This document shows, piece after piece, positions 30,290 through 39,328 of a DNA stretch of 64,000 nucleotides. Below the pieces are notes generated by a model. It saw only the letters and a program-made list of their open reading frames with translations. It was not told where the DNA came from and ran no database searches. The position numbers were made by a program, and so were the translations under genes. Source of the stretch: SZUA-365 sp034002405 (GTDB lineage: Bacteria > Bacteroidota > Ignavibacteria > SZUA-365); assembly GCA_034002405.1 (NCBI GenBank), contig JAVFAS010000002.1, forward strand, positions 1 through 64,000, written 5' to 3'. The stretch's first letter is position 1; every line of letters begins with the position of its first letter.

Positions 30290-31645
30290 ATGCGGCTCAT
30301 GATCCGCCTCCCAAGCGCGGTGTCGCCGGTGTCCTCCGCGGTGCTTCTGATGTTGATCACGGTGCTTCTGATGTTGCTCACGGCGCCGGCCGCGCAGGCG
30401 CAATCACGGTCGCTGCTGCGCGTGCTCGCCGCCGACCGGCTCGAGGGACGCGTGGTCGGGGATATGGACATCCGCGAACTCGTCGGGAATGTCCGGCTTC
30501 AGCAGGACAATGTCTTCATCAGCTGCGACCGGGCGACACAGAACATCACTCGCAACAGCGCGCAGCTCCATGGCAACGTGGTGATCACGCAGGATACGCT
30601 CACCTTCCGCACCGAGTACGGAACCTACGACGGGAATTCGCGCACCGCGGCATCCAACCGCGGCATCTATATCAACGACGGGCACATGATTCTCCGTGCC
30701 GAGACGGGAAACTACCGCGCCGGAACCAAAGTCGCCGAGTTCCTCTCCAATGTCACGGTCGAGGACAGCGCCGCGATCATCACATCCACCCGCATGCATT
30801 ACCTGCGCGACAGCGCCCTGGTCATTGCGTGGGACGATGTCCGCATCCGTTTCAAGGATGAAAATGCCTGGATCACCACCGACAGTCTTCGGCACTATTC
30901 GGATCTGAAACGCAGTTATTTTTACACGGACCCGATATTCTGGCAGATCGACACGGTGGCGGCGGCCGCATCGGCGGACAGCACCGCCACGCCCGACCTC
31001 GACACCCTGAGCATTGTCGCCACGCGCATGGAAGCCCATCGCGACAGCAGCAATGTATTCCTCACCGAGGGTGACGTGCGCATCGTCCGCGGCGCTCTCG
31101 CGGCGAAGGCGGAGGAAGCGCGTTTCCTCCGGGCCGACAGTCTCATGGTGCTGCGCGGCAATCCCGTTCTCTGGTACGACCAGAACCAGATCACCGGAGA
31201 TTCCATCGCCGCGCATGTCGCGGGCAGCGAATTGCGCGCGCTCGATGTGGAGGGACGGGCGTTCAGCATCGCGCGCAGCAAGCCCAGCGATGCGGATACG
31301 CTGTATCCCCCGGGGCGCTTCGATCAGACCAAGGGACGCCGGATTCACATGGATTTCCGGGAGAAAAAACCCACGCGCATCCGCGTCGAGGAAACCGCGA
31401 TCAGTCTGTATTATCTGTATGATGAGTCCAAACTCAACGGCGTGCGACGCGAGAGCAGTGACCTGATTGTCATCGATTTCGACGACGGCGCCGTCAAGAC
31501 CATCCGGAGTCTCCGCGGCGTGGAGGGTACGTACTTCCCCGAGAAATACGTGACGGGGAACGAGGCGAGTTACAATCTCGAGGACTTCGAATGGCGGGAA
31601 GACCGGCCCACGATGCCACGCGACCCCGCTGCGACGGCACGTTGA
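30290..31645 (+). CDS. OstA/LptA-like periplasmic protein
   Basis: 451 aa from ATG 30290 (upstream ATGs at 30248 and 30095 are in frame). The signal peptide ends at AAQAQ and contains a 21-bp tandem duplication that reads VLLMLI-TVLLMLL. The first half is an LptA/OstA beta-jellyroll (LQQDNVFISCDRA, LHGNVVITQDTL, YDGNSRTAASNRGIYIN, FLSNVTVEDSAAI). A second such segment follows around LTEGDVRIVRGAL. It is probably an LPS-transport bridge or related periplasmic protein; it lacks the LptD barrel. Bacteroidota carry such long OstA-like proteins. Confidence 0.82.
   Translation: MRLMIRLPSAVSPVSSAVLLMLITVLLMLLTAPAAQAQSRSLLRVLAADRLEGRVVGDMDIRELVGNVRLQQDNVFISCDRATQNITRNSAQLHGNVVITQDTLTFRTEYGTYDGNSRTAASNRGIYINDGHMILRAETGNYRAGTKVAEFLSNVTVEDSAAIITSTRMHYLRDSALVIAWDDVRIRFKDENAWITTDSLRHYSDLKRSYFYTDPIFWQIDTVAAAASADSTATPDLDTLSIVATRMEAHRDSSNVFLTEGDVRIVRGALAAKAEEARFLRADSLMVLRGNPVLWYDQNQITGDSIAAHVAGSELRALDVEGRAFSIARSKPSDADTLYPPGRFDQTKGRRIHMDFREKKPTRIRVEETAISLYYLYDESKLNGVRRESSDLIVIDFDDGAVKTIRSLRGVEGTYFPEKYVTGNEASYNLEDFEWREDRPTMPRDPAATAR
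30341..30382. repeat. 21-bp direct duplication in a signal peptide
   Basis: GTGCTTCTGATGTTG recurs with a period of 21 bp (30341 and 30362), doubling seven residues of the hydrophobic core of the OstA-like protein's signal peptide. Confidence 0.8.
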
Positions 31646-31736
31646 AACAATACCCCGCCACCCCCGTAGTGTACACCTCACCCCACTCCGCTCCCGCACG
31701 ACGCGGAAGCCCCATCTGCCTCACGGAGGTGCCACC

Positions 31737-32219
31737 ATGGAAAAACGTCTGTATCGAACCGTCACCGGAAAAATGATCGGCGGTGTGTGCAGCGGCCTCG
31801 CCGAGTATTTCAGCATCGACCCCGTCCTCGTCCGTCTCGTCTTCATCATCCTCGTCCTGCACAACGGCGTCGGCATCCTCGCCTACATTATTCTGTGGAT
31901 CGTGGTCCCGCAGCGTGTCGAAACACTGGACGCCAGCCCCGCGGCGGCCGGGACACCGACCGGCGATATCGGCATCGACTCCGGTGATGCGGACCCCCTC
32001 GACGCGTCACGCGCATCCGCGGTGAACTCTTCCGGACGCGGTTCCATGATCGGCGGTATCGTGCTGATCGTGATCGGCGCGCTGTTTCTTCTCGATAATT
32101 TCATCCCGCATTTCGGCTTCGATGACTTCTGGCCGCTCGTGCTGATCGCCATCGGCGCAGGGATGCTGTGGAACACTCCTTCCCGTTCCCGGCACAACGA
32201 CCATGAGGTGGCATCATGA
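31737..32219 (+). CDS. PspC-domain membrane protein
   Basis: 160 aa. The N-terminal PspC domain is clear: RLYRTVTGKMIGGVCSGLAEYFSIDP, then a transmembrane helix LVFIILVLHNGVGILAYIILWIVVP. A Ser/Ala-rich linker leads to a second hydrophobic pair (MIGGIVLIVIGALFLLDNF, FWPLVLIAIGAGMLW) of LiaF/DUF5668 type. PspC proteins sense or transmit envelope stress. It overlaps the next gene by 4 bp (ATGA) and is preceded by GGAGG. Confidence 0.88.
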   Translation: MEKRLYRTVTGKMIGGVCSGLAEYFSIDPVLVRLVFIILVLHNGVGILAYIILWIVVPQRVETLDASPAAAGTPTGDIGIDSGDADPLDASRASAVNSSGRGSMIGGIVLIVIGALFLLDNFIPHFGFDDFWPLVLIAIGAGMLWNTPSRSRHNDHEVAS

Positions 32220-33145
32220 AATCCGGACGCGTCTTTTGGGGAACACTGCTCGTCATCGTCGGCCTGCTTGGCATTCTCCACAACTACTTCGATCTCGCGA
32301 TCTCCTGGGATGCACTGTGGAAACTCTGGCCGCTGCTGTTGATCCTGCTCGGTATCAGTGCCTTTCTCAAGGATTCGAAATCAAAGTGGATCGTCATCGG
32401 CGGAATCGGCCTGCTCGCGGGTGTGGTCATCTTCGCCTCGGTGCAGCGCGGCTGCGATGGCGTGCATCGCATCGTCGACAACATCGACTCGGATGACGCG
32501 ACCTACACCGAACAGGAATTGCGACAGGAATTCGACAGTACGATCACGCACGCACGCTTTCACTTCGAAGGCGGCGCGGGCAGTTTTGAAATGGGCGACA
32601 GTACCGACGCCCTCGCCGCGGTCACGGTGCGCAGCAGTCTCTCCCCCTACCGGCTCGACTTCGAAGCCGCGGGCGACATGCCGACCGTCCATCTCTCGAT
32701 GGCCGACGAGTCGGTGTCGTGGCATGGCGGCAAGATGCGCAACCATGTCGTCATGCGCCTGCATCCGGATCCGCTGTGGGACCTCGGCATTGAAGCGGGA
32801 GCCGCGAACATCGACTTCGACCTGCGCCGCTATCGCATCGCACGCCTCGATCTCGACGCCGGAGCGGCATCGATCACGGTACGGCTCGGCAATCGCGCGG
32901 ACAGTTGCCACGTCTTCGTCGAAACCGGCGCCGCCAGCGTGCACCTGTCCATTCCCGAGGATGTCGCTTGCGAAGTCCGCACCGAGTCGGCGCTGTCGTC
33001 AAAGAACATCGCGGGCTTCTCCACCAACGAGGATGGCGTGTACCGGACGGACAATTTCGACCGCACGGACAAACGCATGTTCATCCATGTCGATTCCGGC
33101 CTCTCGAGCATCACCGTCGATCGTGACGCGGCGAGCGCCTGGTAG
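32216..33145 (+). CDS. LiaF-like membrane protein with toast-rack domain
   Basis: 309 aa. Hydrophobic N-terminal third (TM helices about 7-24, 36-52, 58-75) with the DUF5668-type FWPLLLILLG-like segment. From about residue 100 on it is a repetitive beta-structure (GAGSFEMGD, EAGAANIDFDL, DAGAASITVRLG, DSGLSSITVD), matching the toast-rack/DUF2154 adhesin-like domain of LiaF-type cell-envelope-stress proteins. Coupled to the PspC gene. It likely forms an envelope-stress module with it; the cytoplasmic regulator is not visible here. Confidence 0.75.
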   Translation: MKSGRVFWGTLLVIVGLLGILHNYFDLAISWDALWKLWPLLLILLGISAFLKDSKSKWIVIGGIGLLAGVVIFASVQRGCDGVHRIVDNIDSDDATYTEQELRQEFDSTITHARFHFEGGAGSFEMGDSTDALAAVTVRSSLSPYRLDFEAAGDMPTVHLSMADESVSWHGGKMRNHVVMRLHPDPLWDLGIEAGAANIDFDLRRYRIARLDLDAGAASITVRLGNRADSCHVFVETGAASVHLSIPEDVACEVRTESALSSKNIAGFSTNEDGVYRTDNFDRTDKRMFIHVDSGLSSITVDRDAASAW

Positions 33146-33156
33146 GTCGATTCCGC

Positions 33157-33546
33157 TCAGCCCTTGACCGCGATGCAGCTGATCTCGACGAGACCATCCT
33201 TCGGAAGCCGTGCGACTTCGATCGCCGCGCGGGTGGGCGGATTCTCGGAGAAGAAGGTCGCGTAGACTTCATTCATCGCGGCGAAGTCGTTCATGTCCTT
33301 GAGAAACACCGTGCATGCCGTGACATCGCCGAGCGTGGCGCCCGCCGCCTCGAGGATGGCGCGGAGGTTCTCAAGCACTTTCAGCGTCTGCTCCTTCACA
33401 CCGCCCGGAACGAAGTTCCCCGTGGCGGGATCAAGACCGAGCTGGCCGGACACGAAAACCAGATTCCCGGCGACATTCGCCTGGCTGTAGGGACCAAGTG
33501 CCTTGGGGGCGCGGTCGGTGTGGACGGTCTCGCGATGGTGACTCAT
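33157..33546 (-). CDS. ridA: RidA/YjgF-family enamine/imine deaminase
   Basis: 129 aa, full family length. It hydrolyses reactive enamine/imine intermediates from PLP enzymes such as threonine dehydratase. Signatures: ALGPYSQANVAGNLVFVSGQLG, the Arg-containing NPPTRAAIEVARLPKDG, and VEISCIAVKG at the end. Its leader contains an inverted repeat GATCGCC-N6-GGCGATC at 33575-33594. Confidence 0.93.
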   Translation of the reverse strand: MSHHRETVHTDRAPKALGPYSQANVAGNLVFVSGQLGLDPATGNFVPGGVKEQTLKVLENLRAILEAAGATLGDVTACTVFLKDMNDFAAMNEVYATFFSENPPTRAAIEVARLPKDGLVEISCIAVKG

Positions 33547-33648
33547 GATTCAGTACTCCTGCTAATGGAACGGTGATCGCCTCGTCCGGCGATCGACGTG
33601 AAATATATCCGATGATTTTGTCCGCTTTTTTCCCGCACGTCCGCGATG

Positions 33649-33681
33649 TTTGCCCGTCGTGGGCCTGTCGTTGTATGTTGC
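33649..33681 (+). promoter_or_regulatory. Candidate promoter of the ferredoxin gene
   Basis: TTTG (33649-33652) and TATGTTGC (33674-33681) are 21 nt apart. It fits the Bacteroidota layout with GC in place of TG at the end of the -7 box. A GGAGG ribosome-binding site and the ATG at 33697 follow closely. Confidence 0.45.
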
Positions 33682-33696
33682 CTGCGGAGGTGATTC

Positions 33697-34038
33697 ATGA
33701 CACGATTCAAACGACATCTTTTTATTTGCGAGAACCTGCGTCCTGACGGACATCCGCGCGGATCCTGCGGCGCGAAACACGGCATGCGGCTGGCGGAACG
33801 GCTGAAGGAGGAATTGCGCAAACGCGGCCTGTCCTCGGTGTTCCGCGCGAACAAATCCGGTTGCCTCGACGCCTGTGAATTCGGTCCCGTCATCGTCGTC
33901 TACCCCGACGGTGTCTGGTATGGTCGCGTCTCTCCCGACGACGTCGAAGAGATCATCGACGAACATATCATCGGCGGAACGCCGGTGGAGCGTCTTCGTA
34001 TCGACGACTCCCGATTTCAGAAATCCTTCGACACCTGA
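33697..34038 (+). CDS. Thioredoxin-like [2Fe-2S] ferredoxin
   Basis: 113 aa. Four cysteines, C11, C24, C56 and C60, in the spacing C-x12-C...C-x3-C, with SGCLDACEFGP around the last pair. This is the thioredoxin-fold (2Fe-2S) ferredoxin family, an electron carrier of uncertain partner in the cytoplasm. A GGAGG ribosome-binding site sits 6 bp before the ATG. Monocistronic by context, convergent with kdsC. Confidence 0.9.
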   Translation: MTRFKRHLFICENLRPDGHPRGSCGAKHGMRLAERLKEELRKRGLSSVFRANKSGCLDACEFGPVIVVYPDGVWYGRVSPDDVEEIIDEHIIGGTPVERLRIDDSRFQKSFDT

Positions 34039-34089
34039 CAAGCATCACGGAAATCCACGGACGCCTTCGGGAAGGACCGTTTCGTCCGG

Positions 34090-34650
34090 TCAGAGCGCAC
34101 GACGTGCCGACGTCGCTGCTTCCCGATCCCGATGCTCGTGGACACGGACAAGCATGGTCAGGACCTCGCGCACCGCGCCATACCCGCCGCGATACCGCGA
34201 TACGTAATGCGCGGCCATGCGTGCCGACGCATGTGCATTGGACGGGGTCGCGGCGAAGCCCACGCGTTTCAGGACACTGACATCCAGTATTCCATCCCCC
34301 ATGAACGCGATCTGCTCGTCGTGCAGCGCATACAATTGGCGGAATTCGACGTAGGCCTCGCTCTTGTCGTACATTCCGTGATAGATGTCGTGAATCCCGA
34401 CCTCGCGCGCACGACCGATCACGACGTCGGAGGCGTGCGTGGTGATGATGCCGACGCGAATGCCGATGTCCTGCACGGCGCGAATACTCTCGGCATCCAT
34501 CATGGTGATCACGCGGTTTTCGATGCCGTGACCGGGCATCACGATCGATCCGTCCGTCAGCACTCCGTCGACATCGAGCAGAAACGCCTCGATGCGCGAA
34601 AGCCGACGCACGATCTGGGGATTGAGTTCCTTGACGGAGGGAATGGTCAT
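34090..34650 (-). CDS. kdsC: Kdo 8-phosphate phosphatase
   Basis: 186 aa, HAD superfamily (C0 type without cap). Motif I is LLDVDGVLTDG (D26, D28). The later blocks are ITTHASDVV, YDKSEAYVEF and MGDGILDVSVLKRVG. Next to kdsA, it is best read as the phosphatase that makes Kdo for LPS. Motif II is THAS instead of the usual TGR-S of KdsC, so substrate is slightly less certain. Its ATG shares the A of the kdsA stop region (TGATG). Confidence 0.88.
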   Translation of the reverse strand: MTIPSVKELNPQIVRRLSRIEAFLLDVDGVLTDGSIVMPGHGIENRVITMMDAESIRAVQDIGIRVGIITTHASDVVIGRAREVGIHDIYHGMYDKSEAYVEFRQLYALHDEQIAFMGDGILDVSVLKRVGFAATPSNAHASARMAAHYVSRYRGGYGAVREVLTMLVRVHEHRDREAATSARRAL

Positions 34651-35555
34651 CAGTCTTCTTTCTCACGGATAACAGAACGGAATGCGCGATCGATGGACAG
34701 CACATCGACGAGAAGGTCGGAAAGCCGCGCCAGCGGCAGTTGGCTTCCCGCGTCACTGAGCGCGCGCGACGGATCAGGATGCGTTTCGATGAACAGCGCG
34801 TCGATGCCCACGGCCGCCGCCGCGCGGGCGAGGGGTGCGATGAATTCAGGGCGCCCGCCCGAGACCGCACCCTGGCTCGGAATCTGCACCGAATGCGTGG
34901 CATCCATCACGACCGGATACCCCAACGCACGCATGATCACCAACCCCCGCATGTCCACGACGAGATTGTGATACCCGAAACTGCTCCCACGCTCGCACAA
35001 CAGGATATCCTGGTTCCCCGTCGACGCGACTTTCGCGGCGGCATGGCTCATGTCCTCGGGCGCGAGAAACTGCCCCTTCTTGATATTCACCGCGCGTCCC
35101 GTGGCGCCGGCGGCGAGCAACAAATCGGTCTGGCGGCAGAGAAACGCCGGGATCTGCAGCATGTCCGCCACCTGCGCCGCCGCGGCGACGTCGTCCACGT
35201 CATGTACATCGGTGACGACGGGCACGTCGAATTCCGTGCGCACGTCCTGCAGGATGTGCAACGCCTCGTCGCGCCCGATGCCGGTAAATCCGGATATGCT
35301 GGTCCGATTTGCTTTTTTGAATGACGACTTGAACACCAGCGGCATCGCCAAGGCGCGCGCCGTCTCCACGATACGCGCCGCGGTGTGCAGGATCATCTCC
35401 CGGTCCTCGATCACGCAGGGACCCGCGATCAGCGTCAGCGGGGCGCCATTGCCGATGCGCAGATTGCCCACCGTCGCGCCATGTGTCACGGGGTGGTGCC
35501 CCCCGGTCTGGGCCCGCGCGTCGGTGCGCGCGGTGGAACCCGAGGATTCGTGCAT
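34650..35555 (-). CDS. kdsA: 3-deoxy-8-phosphooctulonate synthase
   Basis: 301 aa. It condenses PEP with arabinose 5-phosphate to Kdo-8-phosphate, the first committed step of Kdo synthesis for lipid A-core. Signatures: LIAGPCVIED, VFKSSFKKANRTSISGF, PVVTDVHD, IPAFLCRQTDLL, NIKKGQF, and VMDATHSVQIPSQG. About 25 extra N-terminal residues precede the fold. It begins 2 bp after prfA, so prfA-kdsA-kdsC is one operon. Confidence 0.96.
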   Translation of the reverse strand: MHESSGSTARTDARAQTGGHHPVTHGATVGNLRIGNGAPLTLIAGPCVIEDREMILHTAARIVETARALAMPLVFKSSFKKANRTSISGFTGIGRDEALHILQDVRTEFDVPVVTDVHDVDDVAAAAQVADMLQIPAFLCRQTDLLLAAGATGRAVNIKKGQFLAPEDMSHAAAKVASTGNQDILLCERGSSFGYHNLVVDMRGLVIMRALGYPVVMDATHSVQIPSQGAVSGGRPEFIAPLARAAAAVGIDALFIETHPDPSRALSDAGSQLPLARLSDLLVDVLSIDRAFRSVIREKED

Positions 35556-35557
35556 TG

Positions 35558-36646
35558 CTACGGCCTCCCTTCGATTCCGGCTTCGAGTCGTGCGGTCCGA
35601 TCCGCGATCCGGAGTTTTTCGAGGATTTCATGCAGGGCGCCGTCGATCACGTCGCCGAGGTTGTACATCGTCAGACCGATGCGGTGATCGGTGAGACGGT
35701 TCTGGGGAAAATTGTAGGTCCGGATCTTGTCCGAACGATCGCCGCTCCCGACCATGGATTTCCGCGCGGCGGAGATCTCCGCGTTCTGTTCGGCGAGCCG
35801 TCGTTCATAGAGGCGGGCGCGGAGCACTTTCATCGCCTTCTGGCGGTTTTTCAGCTGCGAACGTTCCTCCTGGCAGGACACGACAATGCCGGTGGGAATA
35901 TGCGTGAGGCGCACCGCGGTCTCGACCTTGTTGACATTCTGACCGCCTTTTCCTCCCGAGCGGTAAATATCGGTGCGGATGTCGTTTTCATTCACGTCGA
36001 CCTCCACGTCCTCCACCTCGGGAAGCACCGCGACGGTCGCCGCGGAGGTGTGCACGCGGCCATTTGCTTCCGTGGCGGGAACACGCTGCACGCGATGGAC
36101 ACCACTTTCGAATTTCATCGCACCGTAGACATCATCACCGGTCAGGCTGAACGTGACTTCCTTCACTCCACCCGCACTGGCCTCATTGAAGGAGATCATT
36201 TCGAGCCGCCATCCCCGGGATTCGGCATACCGGGAGTACATGCGGTAGAGGTCGGCGGCGAACAGCGCTGCTTCCTCTCCTCCGGTCCCGGCACGAATTT
36301 CCACGATGACGTCACGGCTGTCGTTGGGGTCCTTCGGAATGAGCAACAGTTTCAATTCCTGCTCGCTCGTGGCGAGGTCCTCCTCCAATCCGTGGAGTTC
36401 ATCTTCCGCGAGTCGTCGCAGTTCGGCATCGTCTTCCCCGTGAAGGATTTCACGATGTCCCTCGACATCGGATCGCAGACGTTTGTAGCGCAGGTATTCC
36501 TCCACGATCGGCTCGAGCTGGCTCCGCTCCCGCGCCAATGTTCTGAACAGCGCCTGATCTCCGACCACTTCGGGCGAGCTCATCTCCAATCCGAGATCCT
36601 CGAAGCGCGAAACCGTCAATTCCAGCTTGTCAAACATGTCGTCCAT
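35558..36646 (-). CDS. prfA: Peptide chain release factor 1
   Basis: 362 aa. It terminates translation at UAA and UAG. The stop-codon-reading tripeptide PAT is in RVPATEANGRVHTS, and the GGQ motif is in RSGGKGGQNVNKVETAVRLTH. The PAT marks it as RF1 instead of RF2. Domain I coiled-coil and C-terminal Arg-rich region (YNFPQNRLTDHRIG) complete the family pattern. First gene of the prfA-kdsA-kdsC run; no hemK/prmC neighbour is seen. Confidence 0.97.
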   Translation of the reverse strand: MDDMFDKLELTVSRFEDLGLEMSSPEVVGDQALFRTLARERSQLEPIVEEYLRYKRLRSDVEGHREILHGEDDAELRRLAEDELHGLEEDLATSEQELKLLLIPKDPNDSRDVIVEIRAGTGGEEAALFAADLYRMYSRYAESRGWRLEMISFNEASAGGVKEVTFSLTGDDVYGAMKFESGVHRVQRVPATEANGRVHTSAATVAVLPEVEDVEVDVNENDIRTDIYRSGGKGGQNVNKVETAVRLTHIPTGIVVSCQEERSQLKNRQKAMKVLRARLYERRLAEQNAEISAARKSMVGSGDRSDKIRTYNFPQNRLTDHRIGLTMYNLGDVIDGALHEILEKLRIADRTARLEAGIEGRP

Positions 36647-36889
36647 ATCGCATTCAAAGAGGAAATATACGGAATCTCCGTCTCTGTTCTCAGGGAAAAA
36701 CCCGTCCCGTCAACACGGAACACACCGCCTTCCACGGAAGCACGTCTATTTCCGATGGAACCTCGTAACCTTTGGTCCGTAAAAGTGTCCTTGAAAAATA
36801 AATGCCCCGCCCCCTCCACGGCGGGAATGTTATTGAAATTCGGTTGTTGTATTATTAGATTGATGAACGTACGTGAAACAGGAGTCCGC

Positions 36890-37642
36890 ATGACCAATAC
36901 AGCGAAAGTGTTTCTTCCCGTTCTTCTCCTTGTGCTCTTCCTTCCGATGCTGGGGCCGGCGACGGCGCAGAGCTTCGAGGTTGCCTCGACATCAGCGCTG
37001 AAAACCGGAAATCCGTCGGACTATCTGGAGGTCAAGATCCTGGTCACGAATCTGACGGCCAGTCCGCTGAATCTCCAGATCGAGATCACCGACCAAAGCG
37101 CGCTTCCCGAAGGCTGGGAGACGCAGATCTGCTTCTTCCAGAACTGTTACCCACCCGGAGTGACCTTGAAGACCGGCCAGCTGCCGGCCTCTTCCGCCGA
37201 ACTTCTGGATATCGCCTTTGCGACCACCGGCACACCGGCGACGGGTTCGGTGAAAGTCGTGGTGACGAATACCGACAATCCGACCGAGAATGTCGAGCTG
37301 ACTTTTTCCGCCTCGACGATGACCACGAGGACCTCTGGCGTACCGAGCGCCGGCGAGTTGACCCTGCAGCAGAACTATCCCAATCCGTTCTCGCACAGCA
37401 AGACCACCTCCACCACGATCGCGTTCCGGCTCGTGGAATCCAGCCCGGTGACGTTGAAGGTGTTCAATCTCCTGGGCAAGGAAGTCCGCACGCTGCTCAA
37501 CGAGCATCGTCCCGCCGGCCGGTCGTCCGCCAGCTGGGATGGCCGCGACAATGAAGGCCGCCCTGTTCCCGCGGGCATCTATGTCTATAAACTCTCGACC
37601 CGATCGCAGTCGCTCTCCCGCCGGTTGATGATCACGCGGTGA
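36890..37642 (+). CDS. Small secreted protein with T9SS sorting domain
   Basis: 250 aa. ATG 36890 is chosen because AGGAG lies 5 bp before it and it gives an ideal signal peptide (TNTAKVFLPVLLLVLF, cleaved near ATAQ); ATG 36863 is an alternative. Residues about 30-140 form an Ig-like or CARDB-like beta domain (DYLEVKILVTNLTASPLNLQ, VKVVVTNTDNPTENV). Residues about 165-250 are a T9SS type A domain (LQQNYPNPFS, VFNLLGKEVRTL, PAGIYVYKL). The role of the cargo is unknown. A U-tract terminator follows. Confidence 0.88.
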   Translation: MTNTAKVFLPVLLLVLFLPMLGPATAQSFEVASTSALKTGNPSDYLEVKILVTNLTASPLNLQIEITDQSALPEGWETQICFFQNCYPPGVTLKTGQLPASSAELLDIAFATTGTPATGSVKVVVTNTDNPTENVELTFSASTMTTRTSGVPSAGELTLQQNYPNPFSHSKTTSTTIAFRLVESSPVTLKVFNLLGKEVRTLLNEHRPAGRSSASWDGRDNEGRPVPAGIYVYKLSTRSQSLSRRLMITR

Positions 37643-37668
37643 GCGCGTTGAACTTCCACGAATCGTGC

Positions 37669-37700
37669 AAGGCAGTCAGAATTGACTGCCTTCTTTTTTT
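37669..37700 (+). terminator. Intrinsic terminator
   Basis: Arms AAGGCAGTCA and TGACTGCCTT (10 bp) with a 4-nt loop, then CTTTTTTT. It closes the T9SS-cargo gene. Confidence 0.92.
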
Positions 37701-37786
37701 GCAGGCTGGTATTTTCTAATTTCCACTCGGATCGTTGACCACGATGTCGCTCGCTCCATCATCGTTTCCCCGATAACCGGATCTCC

Positions 37787-38200
37787 ATGCGCCGAATACT
37801 GCTTGCCCTCACCATGCTGCTTTACACGACCGGCTGCGCGCCCCAGCTTGCCCTGCAGGTCACCGGACCTGATGGTTTCGATACGCGCGGCGGTGGACTG
37901 GCGGACGCACAGCGCCCCGGCCTGCGGGTCGCCACGCATGCGGGTGGGACGGTGCTGTTCGCGGAAAACGGGTGGTCGCTGGGAATGACGGGCATCAGCG
38001 GGAAGGCGTTGGTGACGCAGCCGGATGGCACGCATTTTTCCGCGGACACCACGTTGTCGTACGTCGATGCCGCGTCCGCGTCCGCCACCGGACGAAGCAA
38101 CACGATGGGGCAGTTCATGCTCACGATTCTCGGCGTCATTCTCGTTCTCGGCCTCGCGGCCATCATTCTCTACGCCGCCTTTCTGGCAACCGCGCGATAG
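37787..38200 (+). CDS. Small putative lipoprotein with C-terminal membrane helix
   Basis: 137 aa. The N-terminus MRRILLALTMLLYTTGC has a lipobox-like end (Cys17). The middle is Gly/Ala-rich beta-type sequence, and a hydrophobic helix (MLTILGVILVLGLAAIILYAAF) lies at the C-terminus. A lipoprotein with a second membrane anchor is unusual, so the first segment could also be a plain signal peptide or signal anchor. Function not recognised. Confidence 0.6.
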   Translation: MRRILLALTMLLYTTGCAPQLALQVTGPDGFDTRGGGLADAQRPGLRVATHAGGTVLFAENGWSLGMTGISGKALVTQPDGTHFSADTTLSYVDAASASATGRSNTMGQFMLTILGVILVLGLAAIILYAAFLATAR

Positions 38201-38273
38201 TCGTTCGCGTGGGCCGCGTGCACCCGCTGACGCACGCGGATCGACTCACCACTTCCGGTTGCGGAGCAGATTC

Positions 38274-39248
38274 ATGCGTCGTTGTGCCACCGTGTCCGTC
38301 CTCACCGCGTCGATAAGTCTGGCGATACTGGCTGGCTGCGGGACGAGAAGCATTCTCGTGCCGGTGACGCGTCACGCCGACATCAATCTTGCCGCGGCGG
38401 ATACGGTGCTCGTCCTCCCCGCCGGTACTCCGGACCGCCATCCATTCTCCATCGCGGTCGCATCCCGTATCGACTCATTGCTTCCCGTCCTGCTGTCCTC
38501 GGTGTCGCCCGTGGTCATCCGCGCGGAAACACGCGCCACCCCGCCGCGAATGTTTACCGCGGACGGCGATGTCTCCCGCCGCTCCCTGCGCTGGTGGTCC
38601 GCCCTGTATCCGGGTGAGCTGATGCTCGTCACGGACATCCTGCACGGCCGCTACCACGAGATGATCACCGCGGCCGCGATCCGCAGCACACGCACACCGG
38701 GAAGCGTCAAGAACGTGCGGCAGGGACGCGCGGATGCGCTGTGCCGTGTCGTGCTTCTCGATACACGCCGCGAGCGGGTGCTGTTCGATGATACATTGCA
38801 CACCACCGTCAGCAGCGAGACGCACGCCGCGGATTCCATTCCGCCGCCGTTGGACGAGCGGGATCTCGCGAATACCGCCGCACGTGAGCTCGCCACGCAT
38901 ATTCATGACGCGTCGCATCCCGTCAGCGACCACGATGTGGTCACCTTTCTCGTCGATGACGACTATCCGGAAATCGATATTGCCATCCGCTATGCCGAGG
39001 AGGGACGGTGGCCACTGGCGGCCGATGTCCTGCGCACACTGACTGCCGACACCGAGCGCACCGCGCACGCGGATATCGTCTGGTATGACCTCGGATTGGT
39101 GCTGCGATACATGGAGCGATTCAAGGACGCACTCGATGCACTCGACCGCGCGATTGCCATCCGCGACCGCGGCCGGTACCGGCATGCCCGCGCAGCCGTG
39201 CTTGAAAGCGAACACGCTTTTCTCGAGCGCTTGCAGCGCACGCGCTGA
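38274..39248 (+). CDS. Bacteroidota-type lipoprotein with TPR-like C-terminus
   Basis: 324 aa from ATG 38274 (GGAG upstream); the open frame to 38025 is not used. The lipobox is LAILAGC. The central part has LVPVTRHADINLAAADTVLVLP and a later GRADALCRVVLLDTRRERVLFDDTL, similar in style to DUF6340-like Bacteroidota lipoproteins. The last 90 residues look like tetratricopeptide helices (WPLAADVLRTLTADTER, ADIVWYDLGLVLRYMERFKDALDALDRAIAI). Probably a periplasmic or outer-membrane scaffold; function unknown. Confidence 0.7.
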   Translation: MRRCATVSVLTASISLAILAGCGTRSILVPVTRHADINLAAADTVLVLPAGTPDRHPFSIAVASRIDSLLPVLLSSVSPVVIRAETRATPPRMFTADGDVSRRSLRWWSALYPGELMLVTDILHGRYHEMITAAAIRSTRTPGSVKNVRQGRADALCRVVLLDTRRERVLFDDTLHTTVSSETHAADSIPPPLDERDLANTAARELATHIHDASHPVSDHDVVTFLVDDDYPEIDIAIRYAEEGRWPLAADVLRTLTADTERTAHADIVWYDLGLVLRYMERFKDALDALDRAIAIRDRGRYRHARAAVLESEHAFLERLQRTR

Positions 39249-39328
39249 TCCTCGCGGCCGCGTCCTGATCGCGATGCAACTCTGACCGACTGTTTCTGTA
39301 TACTGCGGGATCACATCCCTGTGAGCCG

